From NCBI RefSeq assembly GCF_001475545.1, contig NZ_LDQC01000028.1, positions 1 through 54,901 on the forward strand: a stretch of 54,901 nt of DNA. Reading direction: 5' to 3'. The notes below the pieces were generated by a model that saw only the letters and a program-made list of their open reading frames with translations, made no database searches and was not told the origin of the DNA. Below are positions 36,132 to 43,341 of this stretch, piece by piece. Made by a program: the position numbers and the translations under genes. Source of the DNA: Curtobacterium luteum. GTDB lineage: Bacteria; Actinomycetota; Actinomycetes; Actinomycetales; Microbacteriaceae. The first letter of the stretch is position 1. Every line of letters begins with the position of its first letter.

Positions 36132-36578
36132 TCAGACCGTGCGGGGACGCAGGCGACGACGCCGAGGCGCGGGCAGCAGGCTGCGGAACAGCCCGACGAG
36201 CGTCGCGCCGAGGAGACCGCCGAGCCCGTTCGACAGCACGTCGCGGGGGTCGGACACGCGGTTCGGCAGGAACGCGCCCTGGTACTGCTCGATGCCGATC
36301 GAGAGGCCGACCGCGACGACCGCCCCGAGCAGCCACCAACGGCGGGGCAGCCAGAGCGCCGCGAGCATGCCGACCGGGACGAACATCGCGATGTTGGCGA
36401 GGAACTCCGTCCGGTCGTACGTGAGCCAACCGCTGCCGGTGATCCGCTGGGCCCACCGGATCGCGTGCTCCACGAGCGACCCCTGGGCCGCCGTGAAGAC
36501 CTCCGGCGTCAGGGTCATCCGCCAGATCACCCAGGCGTACGCTGCGGTGACGGCGAGGAGGAGGAGTTTCCGGAGCAT
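36132..36578 (-). CDS. VanZ-like membrane protein
   Basis: 148 aa with four predicted membrane helices: LLLLAVTAAYAWVIWRMTL, FLANIAMFVPVGMLAALWL, WLLGAVVAVGLSIGIEQYQ and the C-terminal GLGGLLGATLVGLFRSLL. The NIAMFVPVG and IEQYQ...RVSDPRDVLSNGLGGLLG motifs mark the VanZ family. Named after a teicoplanin-resistance protein, most members have unknown function and this gene is not next to van genes. ATG start at 36578. Divergent from the GH6 gene. Confidence 0.85.
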   Translation of the reverse strand: MLRKLLLLAVTAAYAWVIWRMTLTPEVFTAAQGSLVEHAIRWAQRITGSGWLTYDRTEFLANIAMFVPVGMLAALWLPRRWWLLGAVVAVGLSIGIEQYQGAFLPNRVSDPRDVLSNGLGGLLGATLVGLFRSLLPAPRRRRLRPRTV

Positions 36579-36681
36579 CCGGAGAGTCTGACGCACCCTG
36601 GTCGGGAAACCCCTGGCCCACCGCTGGCAGAACGCCCCGAGCCGCTCCCCGCCGGCGCCGTTCTCCTGGGAGCATGGGCCC

Positions 36682-37734
36682 ATGACGGACCAGGGGAACC
36701 GCCGGCGTGCACCGCACCGGTCGTCGACGGGGCACCAGTGGACGTGGATCGGTGTCGCCGCCGCCGTGGTCGCCGCCGTCGTTCTCGCGCTCGTGGTGAC
36801 GCTCCCCCGCGACGGGTCTCCCGACGGGCGCCAGGTCGTCGAGCGACGCACCGCCGCTCAGGCGTTCCCCGGAGGTCTCGCGGTCCAGCCGTCCGCCGAG
36901 AACCAACCCGGCCGACGGGAGGCAGCGGCGCGGGCAGCCGGCCAGGACGCCACCGCGCGGCAGATCGCCGTCATCGCCGACCAGCCGATCGCGACCTGGC
37001 TGACCGACGACTCGGTCGCCGCCACGCGCGTCACGGTCCGCGACGTCGTCCGGAGCGCGCGCCAGCAGGGCCGGACCCCGGTGTTCGTCCTGTACAACGT
37101 GCCGGACCGCGACTGCGGCCACTACTCGAAGGGCGGCAGCACGACGGCCGGGTACGTGCCCTGGGTCCGCGCCGCGGCACGGGCGATGTCCGGGTCGCAC
37201 GCCGTCGTGCTCGTCGAGCCCGACTCGATCGCGCAGATCGCGGTGTGCGAGCGGCTCCGGGACTCCCGGCTCCCCCTGCTGCGGAAGGCGGTCGACGCGC
37301 TGAGCGGGCACGGCCTGACCGTGTACCTCGACGGGGGCAACGAGGACCGCGTCCCGGTCGCCCAGCAGGCGTCCTGGCTGCGGCGGGCGGGCGTCGACCG
37401 GACCCAGGGGTTCTTCACGAACGTCTCGAACTTCTACCGCGTGGACACGGAGCGCGCCTACGCGGACGAGCTCGCGGACCGCATCGGCGACGACCCGCAC
37501 TTCGTCATCGACGTCTCCCGCAACGGGAAGGGGTGGCGCGGGACCTGGTGCAACCCCTCCGGAGCCGGACTCGGGCAGACACCGCACGTCACGCGGGGCA
37601 GCACACGACTCGACGCCCTGCTCTGGGTGAAGACGCCGGGACTCAGCGACGGGACCTGCAACGGCGGTCCCGCGGCCGGGCAGTGGTGGGAGTCGTACGC
37701 ACTCGATCTCGTGGCGAACCGGAAGCGTGGCTGA
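36682..37734 (+). CDS. Glycoside hydrolase family 6 protein (endoglucanase-like), membrane-anchored
   Basis: 350 aa: cytoplasmic basic tail, one membrane helix (about 22-41), then the GH6 catalytic domain. The acid Asp is D144 in YNVPDRDCG; LVEPDS (D181), YLDGGNEDRV and FVIDVSRNGKG follow, and WVKTPGLSDGTCNGGPAAGQWW is the conserved GH6 substrate cleft. Cysteines at the DRDCG and SDGTCNG positions fit the family. The GH6 DA(A/G)H segment is altered to DGGN (YLDGGNED), as in some actinobacterial members. Likely acts on beta-1,4-glucan outside the cell; plant-associated Curtobacterium commonly carry such enzymes. Confidence 0.88.
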   Translation: MTDQGNRRRAPHRSSTGHQWTWIGVAAAVVAAVVLALVVTLPRDGSPDGRQVVERRTAAQAFPGGLAVQPSAENQPGRREAAARAAGQDATARQIAVIADQPIATWLTDDSVAATRVTVRDVVRSARQQGRTPVFVLYNVPDRDCGHYSKGGSTTAGYVPWVRAAARAMSGSHAVVLVEPDSIAQIAVCERLRDSRLPLLRKAVDALSGHGLTVYLDGGNEDRVPVAQQASWLRRAGVDRTQGFFTNVSNFYRVDTERAYADELADRIGDDPHFVIDVSRNGKGWRGTWCNPSGAGLGQTPHVTRGSTRLDALLWVKTPGLSDGTCNGGPAAGQWWESYALDLVANRKRG

Positions 37735-37783
37735 ACGAGCAGCCTCACGGCGCGGTGTCGGTGCCCGGTGGTTGCATCGGGAC

Positions 37784-38833
37784 ATGACCCCGACCGCGCG
37801 CTTCCGCTCCGTCGTCCCGCCCTACCTCCTCCGAGCCGTCGCCGACGCGCCGGACCTCCCCCGGGCCTCCTCCGCCGCGCGGTCCGCCCTCGCGTCGCTC
37901 GAGGTCGTGCAGCAGCCGAAGCACGAGCACCGCGACGCACCCCGGGGTGTGAGCGGCACGGTCGACCGGTCGCCGCAACGGACCATCTCGGACGGGCACG
38001 GCACGACGACCCTGCCCGGCACGGTGGTGCGGAGGGAAGGCGAGCCCGAGACGGGAGACCCCGCCGTGGACGAGGCCTACACCGGACTCGGCGACACGCA
38101 CGCGTTCTGGCTCGAGGTCTTCGACCGGGTCTCCATCGACGGCGCCGGACTGCCGCTCGACGCCACCGTGCACCACGGGCAGGACTACGACAACGCCTAC
38201 TGGGACGGCAGCCGGATGGTGTTCGGTGACGGGGACGGCGAAGTGTTCGAGCGCTTCACGATCGCGGTCGACGTGATCGGCCACGAGCTCGCGCACGGCG
38301 TCACGCAGTACACGGCCGACCTCACGTACGAGGGGCAGTCCGGTGCGCTGAACGAGTCGATCAGCGATGTCTTCGGCTCCCTCGTGCTGCAGTACTCCCG
38401 CGGGCAGACCGCCGAGCAGGCCTCGTGGCTCATCGGCGAGGGGCTCTTCACCCCGCGCGTGCACGGCGTCGCCCTCCGCTCGATGCGGGCTCCGGGTACG
38501 GCCTACGACGACCCGGTGCTCGGGAAGGACCCCCAACCGGCGACGATGGCGGACTACCTCGAGACCACCGACGACAACGGGGGCGTGCACACGAACTCCG
38601 GCATCCCCAACCACGCCTTCTACCTCGCAGCCACGGCCATCGGCGGCAACGCCTGGGAGGGCGCCGGGGCCGTCTGGTGGGACGCCCTCACCTCGGACGC
38701 CACGACGGAGTCGATCGACTTCGCGGGCTTCGCGGCGGTCACGGTCGACGCGGCGGCCACCCGGTTCGGGTCGGGGTCACGGGAGCACGCCGCGGTGCAG
38801 CAGGCGTGGCGCGGCGTCGGCGTCCTGAGCTGA
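37784..38833 (+). CDS. Protealysin-like M4 metallopeptidase
   Basis: 349 aa without a secretion signal. The short N-terminal prosegment has PPYLL (12-16), the protealysin-type propeptide motif. The zinc site is HELAH (H167, E168, H171) with third ligand E191 in ALNESISDVFGS; TTDDNGGVHTNSGIPNHAFYL supplies the active-site His region. Catalytic residues are complete. The lack of a signal peptide and the short prosegment match protealysin, an intracellular or non-classically exported thermolysin-like enzyme. The start at the ATG (37784) follows a TTGCAT sequence 6 nt upstream. Confidence 0.9.
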   Translation: MTPTARFRSVVPPYLLRAVADAPDLPRASSAARSALASLEVVQQPKHEHRDAPRGVSGTVDRSPQRTISDGHGTTTLPGTVVRREGEPETGDPAVDEAYTGLGDTHAFWLEVFDRVSIDGAGLPLDATVHHGQDYDNAYWDGSRMVFGDGDGEVFERFTIAVDVIGHELAHGVTQYTADLTYEGQSGALNESISDVFGSLVLQYSRGQTAEQASWLIGEGLFTPRVHGVALRSMRAPGTAYDDPVLGKDPQPATMADYLETTDDNGGVHTNSGIPNHAFYLAATAIGGNAWEGAGAVWWDALTSDATTESIDFAGFAAVTVDAAATRFGSGSREHAAVQQAWRGVGVLS

Positions 38834-38853
38834 CCTCGTCTCCCTGCCCGGCG

Positions 38854-38859
38854 TACGGT
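38854..38859 (+). promoter_or_regulatory. -10 box of a probable leaderless promoter for the inhibitor gene
   Basis: TACGGT ends 6 nt before the ATG at 38866, inside the 32-nt gap after the M4 gene, so the inhibitor could be made independently of the protease. Confidence 0.5.
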
Positions 38860-38865
38860 CGGGGC

Positions 38866-39135
38866 ATGCACATCGACGTCCGGAGGACCGGGGGCTTCGC
38901 CGGCACCACCCGGAGGTGGCGCGTCGACACCGACGCATGCGGTGACCCAGCGGCGTGGACGGACCTCGTCGGCACGCTCCCCCGCGACGTGCCGGCTCCG
39001 GCGCCGGGCGTGCGCGACGACTTCACGTGGACGATCACGATCGAGCAGCGCACCGTGACGATCCCGGGGAGCCGGCTCGAGGAGCCGTGGGCGTCCCTCG
39101 TCGCACGCGTCCGGGACGAGGGCGACGCCGCCTGA
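38866..39135 (+). CDS. Emfourin-type inhibitor of the M4 protease
   Basis: 89-aa acidic protein without a signal peptide. Its opening MHIDVRRTGGFAGTTRRWRV and the closing EEPWASLVARVRDEG match the emfourin (protealysin inhibitor) family, which is encoded next to protealysin-like peptidases and binds them tightly. The neighbouring gene is exactly such a peptidase, 32 nt upstream. Family assignment is from remembered sequence pattern, not a search. Confidence 0.8.
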   Translation: MHIDVRRTGGFAGTTRRWRVDTDACGDPAAWTDLVGTLPRDVPAPAPGVRDDFTWTITIEQRTVTIPGSRLEEPWASLVARVRDEGDAA

Positions 39136-39228
39136 CCGGTGCCGGCCACGGCACGCAGGGTACGCGCCGGGACCAACCGGCGGCACGGCACCAGCCCGCC
39201 ACGTGCCTCCCGGGCCGCGCGCACCGGT

Positions 39229-39288
39229 GCACAACCACAGTCATCCCGAACCGCGCGCAACGGCGGTGCGACACGACTTCGGTTGTGC
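39229..39288 (+). repeat. 60-bp GCACAACC inverted-repeat element, copy 2
   Basis: Exactly 60 nt, bounded by GCACAACC and GGTTGTGC. The interior (GTCATCCCGAACCGCGCGCA) is shared with the next two copies. Confidence 0.85.
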
Positions 39289-39333
39289 GGCGCACACACA
39301 CGGCACGCGCACGCGGGTCGTGCTGCGCCGGAC

Positions 39334-39367
39334 GGGAGGCACGGCGCCGGTCCGCCACGCGCCTCCC
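39334..39367. terminator. GGAGGC-type hairpin inside the repeat region
   Basis: GGGAGGCACGGC... pairs with ...CACGCGCCTCCC around a GC-rich centre. It lies between copies 2 and 3 of the 60-bp element, so the two families are intermixed here. Confidence 0.5.
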
Positions 39368-39383
39368 CTCGATGTGCGCCAGC

Positions 39384-39443
39384 GCACAACCAAAGGCATC
39401 CCGAACCGCGCGCAACCACGGTGCGACAGGACTTCGGTTGCGC
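39384..39443 (+). repeat. 60-bp GCACAACC inverted-repeat element, copy 3
   Basis: 60 nt from GCACAACC to GGTTGCGC, one base different from the other right ends. It begins 155 nt after the start of copy 2. Confidence 0.85.
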
Positions 39444-39523
39444 GGTGCACACACGCGGCACGCGCGCGCAGGTCGTGGCACGGCGCCAGCCCGCCACGCG
39501 GCGCCCCGACGACGTGCGTCAGC

Positions 39524-39583
39524 GCACAACCAAGGGCATCCCGAACCGCGCGAAACCACGATGCGAAGAGACTTCGGTTGTGC
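39524..39583 (+). repeat. 60-bp GCACAACC inverted-repeat element, copy 4
   Basis: 60 nt from GCACAACC to GGTTGTGC, 140 nt after the start of copy 3. The interior shares GGGCATCCCGAACCGCGCG with copy 3. Confidence 0.85.
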
Positions 39584-39682
39584 GAAGCACGTGCGCGGGC
39601 GCCGGGCGTCACACGGCGCGCCGCAGCACGCGGGCGCGCACGCGCACGCGGGCGCGCACGCGGGCGCGGGGCGGTGCGCCCG

Positions 39683-41926
39683 TCAGGTCACGTCGACGAT
39701 CGTCAGACGCCGTGTCGGCCGGGTCATCGCGACGTACACCGCGGCGGCCGCCCGAGCGGCATCCGCCCCGACGCGCTCCGGGTCCACGAGGAGCACCCCG
39801 TCGAACTCGAGGCCCTTCGCGTCCGCCCCGGTGAGCACCGTCACCGACCCCGGCCGCGGCGACCCGAGCGACCGGACGTCCGCTTCGGTCCGGGCGAGCC
39901 GGTGCCGCACGGCGTCGACGTCGGCCTCGGGCACGATCACGCCGATGGTCCCGCTGCCGATCGACTCGCGTTCCCCGTCGACCAACGACGCGACGGTGTC
40001 GAGCACGTCGGCCCGCGGCACCGACACCCGCTGCACCGGGTCGCCGTCGCGCACGGCCTCGGTCCGGGTGACGACGAGCCCCGCGGACGCCGCGTACTCC
40101 CCGGCTGCACGCACGATCGACCGCGGCGTGCGGTAGTTCACCGTGAGCTCCTCGACGCGGTGCTCGATCGGCACCTGCGGTACCCGGCCACGGCGACGGC
40201 GGGCGAGCGCCCCGACGACGTCGTCCCAGGTGCGGGCGGCGCCCGGCGAGGAGCCCTGCGCCATGTCACCGACGATCGTGAAGGACCGCAGCGGGTTCCG
40301 ACGAGCGAGCACCCGCCACTGCATCGGGGAGAGCTCCTGCGCCTCGTCGACCACGATGTGCCCGTAGGTCCACTCGCGGTCCTCGGCGGCACGCTCGGCC
40401 GTCGTGCGCGGGTCGCCGCCCTCGGCGAAGGAACCGGCGACCTGTTCAGCGGTGACGATGCCCTCGACGCCCATGTTCTCGATGGCCTGACGAGCGTTCT
40501 CGATGTCCCGGTTGCGGCTCGCCTTCGCCGCACGCTTCGCCGCGCCGCCGGTGGGGTCGAAGGGACCGAGCAGCTCGGCGGCCTCGTCGAGGAGCGGGAC
40601 GTCCTCGACCGTCATCGCCGAACCACGGGGACGGAGCAGCAGGGCCCGACGTTCCGGGGTCCAGTCCGGGGTGAGGGACGCCAGCCAGTTCGGCCGGGCG
40701 TAGAGGTCCTCGACGAACTTCTCGGCGGGCAGCGGGAGCCACGCGGTGTTGAGCAGGACGCGGGCGTCGTAGGAGGACCGGATGTCCTCGCGGAGGACCT
40801 TCTCGTCGGCCTCGTCCACCGTGGTGCCGCGCTCGCGGAGCTGGTCGGCGAGCAGTCTGGTCATCGCGTCAAGGGCGATCTTGTTGAACGTCACCCGCGC
40901 GACGTTGTGCGGCTTGCCGCGGTCCTGCGCGCGCTTCATGGCGTCGGCGACGAGCTGCGGCGGGACGACGAGCCGCTCGCCCTCGACGTCGAGCGTCACG
41001 GGCTCGGTCGGCACGACCTGCCGCGAGCGGACGGCACGGCGGAGCAGCGACGCCATCTCCGCCGATCCCTTCACGGCCGCGACGTCCCGACGGTCGTGCG
41101 TCGAGGCGCGCACGCCCGGGTAGAGCGACCCGAGCGACGCCATCACGACACCGGTCTCGCCGAGGGACGGCAGCACCTGCTCGATGTAGGTCAGGAACGC
41201 CGACGACGGCCCGACCATGAGCACGCCCGACCCGCGGAGGCGCTCGCGGTAGGAGTACAGCAGGTACGCCGCCCGGTGCAGCGCCACCGCGGTCTTGCCC
41301 GTGCCGGGGCCGCCCTGCACGATGAGCACGCCCTCGAGCGGGGAGCGGATGATGCGGTCCTGCTCGGCCTGGATCGTGGCGACGATGTCGGTCATGCGCC
41401 CGGTGCGCTCGGCGGTCACGGCCGCGAGGAGCGCCCCCTCACCCTGCAGGTGCGTGCGTTCGTCGTCGTACAGGGCTGCGTCGAACACCTCGTCCTCGAC
41501 CCCGACGACGGTCCGGCCGTCGAGCGTGAGGTGCCGGCGCGCCCGCATGCCCATCGGGTGCGCGGCGGTCGCCTGGTAGAACGCGCTCGCGCCGGGGACA
41601 CGCCAGTCGAGCAGGAGCGGCCGGTGGTCGTCGTCGCGGAGACCGACCCGGCCGATGTACCGGAACGCGTCCTCGTCGCTGTCCGGTTCGGAGACCTCGA
41701 GCCGACCGAACACGAGGCGGTCGCCGACCCGTTCGAGCGTCGCGATGGTGTCCTCGTACAGCCGGGCGTACGCATCGCGCTCGCTGCGGCTCTGGTGGTT
41801 CCCACCGACCGCCTGACGGCGGGTCTCGGCGAGTCGCTGCTCGGCCTCGGCGGTCAGTTCGTCGAGGCGGGCGAACAGCCCGTCGACGTAGCCACGCTCG
41901 CGGTCGATCTCGGTCGGTTCGGACAC
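39683..41926 (-). CDS. HelD/HelR-like RNA polymerase-recycling ATPase
   Basis: 747-aa UvrD/Rep-like superfamily 1 protein. Walker A GGPGTGKT is at 205-212; HIVVDEAQELSPMQWRVLARR carries the DEAQ Walker B and TIVGDMAQGSSPGAARTWDDV the motif III region; motif VI is YVAMTRPTRRLTIV. The N-terminal coiled coil (about 5-75) and the long insertion between motor domains are the arms that class II HelD proteins use to pry nucleic acid from RNA polymerase; in Streptomyces a relative (HelR) gives rifamycin resistance. GTG start. I found no obvious rifamycin-associated element upstream. Confidence 0.88.
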   Translation of the reverse strand: MSEPTEIDRERGYVDGLFARLDELTAEAEQRLAETRRQAVGGNHQSRSERDAYARLYEDTIATLERVGDRLVFGRLEVSEPDSDEDAFRYIGRVGLRDDDHRPLLLDWRVPGASAFYQATAAHPMGMRARRHLTLDGRTVVGVEDEVFDAALYDDERTHLQGEGALLAAVTAERTGRMTDIVATIQAEQDRIIRSPLEGVLIVQGGPGTGKTAVALHRAAYLLYSYRERLRGSGVLMVGPSSAFLTYIEQVLPSLGETGVVMASLGSLYPGVRASTHDRRDVAAVKGSAEMASLLRRAVRSRQVVPTEPVTLDVEGERLVVPPQLVADAMKRAQDRGKPHNVARVTFNKIALDAMTRLLADQLRERGTTVDEADEKVLREDIRSSYDARVLLNTAWLPLPAEKFVEDLYARPNWLASLTPDWTPERRALLLRPRGSAMTVEDVPLLDEAAELLGPFDPTGGAAKRAAKASRNRDIENARQAIENMGVEGIVTAEQVAGSFAEGGDPRTTAERAAEDREWTYGHIVVDEAQELSPMQWRVLARRNPLRSFTIVGDMAQGSSPGAARTWDDVVGALARRRRGRVPQVPIEHRVEELTVNYRTPRSIVRAAGEYAASAGLVVTRTEAVRDGDPVQRVSVPRADVLDTVASLVDGERESIGSGTIGVIVPEADVDAVRHRLARTEADVRSLGSPRPGSVTVLTGADAKGLEFDGVLLVDPERVGADAARAAAAVYVAMTRPTRRLTIVDVT

Positions 41927-42008
41927 ACGCCACCCTTCGGGAAACAGGGGTGTCCAGTGTAGTCCCGCAGGACCGACACCGGAGACGTCGCGTCGCGAGC
42001 CCCTGACG

Positions 42009-42048
42009 GACGGGAGGCGCGTGGCGGACCCGCCACGCGCCTCCCGTC
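42009..42048. terminator. Perfect GGAGGC-type hairpin between helicase and aldo/keto reductase genes
   Basis: GACGGGAGGCGCGTGGCGG (42009-42027) is the exact reverse complement of 42030-42048, with only 2 nt between. It is 16 nt after the stop of the aldo/keto reductase gene on the minus strand. The cleanest member of this recurring family; no U-tract. Confidence 0.7.
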
Positions 42049-42064
42049 CATCAGACGCGCAGCG

Positions 42065-42901
42065 CTACATCTCCTCGTGCGTGTCCGGGTCGCCGTCCCA
42101 GAGGCGCCCCCGCTCGAGCGCGGAGATCGCCTGCACCTCGTCGTCGGTCAGCTCGAAGCCGAAGACGTCGAGGTTCTGCCGCTGCCGGTCGGGGTCGCCG
42201 GACTTCGGCACCGGCACGGCGCCGAGTTGCACGTGCCAGCGCAGGACGACCTGGCCCGGCGTGACCCCGTGGGCTTCGGCCGCGGCGACGACCGGCTGCT
42301 CGCTCATGAGCTCGGACTGCTTCGCCAGCGGGCTCCAGCTCTCGGTCACGATGCCGAGCTCCTGGTGCACCCGCCGCAGTTCGGCCTGGGGGAAGTACGG
42401 GTGCAGCTCGACCTGGTTCACCGCCGGTGCCACCCCGGTGGCGTCGACGATGCGCTTCAGGTGGTCCGGCGTGAAGTTCGAGACACCGATCGACCGCACC
42501 TTGCCGGCGTCACGGAGGTCCACGAAGGCCTTCCACGTGTCGACGAACTTGTCGACGGACGGGTTCGGCCAGTGGATCAGGTACAGGTCCACGTGGTCGA
42601 GGCCGAGGTTCGCGAGCGACTCGTCGATCGACCGGTGCGCCTCGTCGTACCCGTGGTGGCGCCCCGGCAGCTTCGTGGTGACCACGAGGTCCTCGCGGTC
42701 GACACCGGACTCGCGCACGGCACGACCGACGGCGTCCTCGTTGCCGTAGTTCAGGGCGGTGTCCAGCAGCCGGTAGCCGCTCGCGATCGCCGCCTGCACC
42801 TGCGCGGTGCCCTCGTCGCCGTTCAGGCCGTAGGTGCCGAGACCGAGCTCGGGGAACCGGTGGCCGTCGTTCAGCTCGATCGTCGGGGCGCCGACCTGCA
42901 T
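42065..42901 (-). CDS. Aldo/keto reductase (2,5-diketo-D-gluconate reductase type)
   Basis: 278-aa NADPH-dependent oxidoreductase with a TIM barrel. Catalytic residues: D in YRLLDTALNYGNE, the Tyr of LNYGNE, K in VVTTKLPG and H in YLIHWPNP. NADPH site segments are GVSNFTPDHLKRI and VPVPKSGDPDRQRQNLDVFGFEL. Broad carbonyl reductase; substrate unknown. The ATG overlaps the FKBP stop (ATGA), so it is coupled to the upstream FKBP gene. Confidence 0.93.
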   Translation of the reverse strand: MQVGAPTIELNDGHRFPELGLGTYGLNGDEGTAQVQAAIASGYRLLDTALNYGNEDAVGRAVRESGVDREDLVVTTKLPGRHHGYDEAHRSIDESLANLGLDHVDLYLIHWPNPSVDKFVDTWKAFVDLRDAGKVRSIGVSNFTPDHLKRIVDATGVAPAVNQVELHPYFPQAELRRVHQELGIVTESWSPLAKQSELMSEQPVVAAAEAHGVTPGQVVLRWHVQLGAVPVPKSGDPDRQRQNLDVFGFELTDDEVQAISALERGRLWDGDPDTHEEM

Positions 42902-43272
42902 CAGCGGACCCCGAGCAGGTCGATGACGAAGATCAGGGTCTTGCCGGAGAGGAAGTGTCCACCACCGGCGGGGCCGTAGGCGAGCTCCGGCGGGACGACG
43001 AGCTTGCGGCGACCGCCGACCTTCATGCCGGGGATGCCCTCCTGCCAGCCGCGCACGAGCGCCGCGAGCGGGAAGTCGATCGGCTCGCCGCGGTTCCACG
43101 AGCTGTCGAACTCCTCGCCCGACTCGTACTCGACGCCGGCGTAGTGGACCTTGACGGTCGAACCCGCGGTGGCCTCGTCGCCGGAGCCCTCGACGATGTC
43201 GGTGATCACGAGCTCGGTGGGGGCCGGACCCTCGGGTGCGTCGAACTCGGGCTTGCTGTTGAGGTCAGTCAT
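42901..43272 (-). CDS. FKBP-type peptidyl-prolyl cis-trans isomerase
   Basis: 123-aa single FKBP domain without signal peptide. Conserved elements are STVKVHYAGVEYESGEEFDSSWNRGEPIDFPL, VRGWQEGIPGMKVGGRRKLVVPPELAYGPAG and LIFVIDLLGV. A cytoplasmic folding helper. Divergent from the MFS exporter gene. Confidence 0.94.
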   Translation of the reverse strand: MTDLNSKPEFDAPEGPAPTELVITDIVEGSGDEATAGSTVKVHYAGVEYESGEEFDSSWNRGEPIDFPLAALVRGWQEGIPGMKVGGRRKLVVPPELAYGPAGGGHFLSGKTLIFVIDLLGVR

Positions 43273-43341
43273 GCCCGCCAGTCAACCAGAGAGCGCGGTC
43301 CTGGCCGTGCAGCCCGTTCGAGGCAGCAGAATGGTTCCACC

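Larger units (their letters stand above)
39136..39682. other. 547-nt gene-free repeat region
   Basis: Between the inhibitor gene and the convergent helicase-like gene. It holds three 60-bp GCACAACC elements, a GGAGGC hairpin (39334-39367) and a half-element (39201-39216), then a GC-alternating tract (39597-39672). No coding potential that I can credit. Confidence 0.75.

Noticed and set aside
36121..37785. A 554-codon minus-strand frame across the VanZ and GH6 genes
   Set aside because: The two short genes on opposite strands have clear family motifs; the long frame is low-complexity and ignores both starts.
39229..39583. A CRISPR array, because three similar 60-nt units are regularly spaced
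   Set aside because: The repeats themselves are palindromic and imperfect, the intervening segments (about 80-95 nt) are GC-rich and contain another repeat family, and no cas genes are nearby.
39597..39672. A structural RNA or origin in the GCGCAC-rich tract before the helicase gene
   Set aside because: It is a simple alternating GC tract with no AT-rich unwinding region and no paired structure beyond low complexity.
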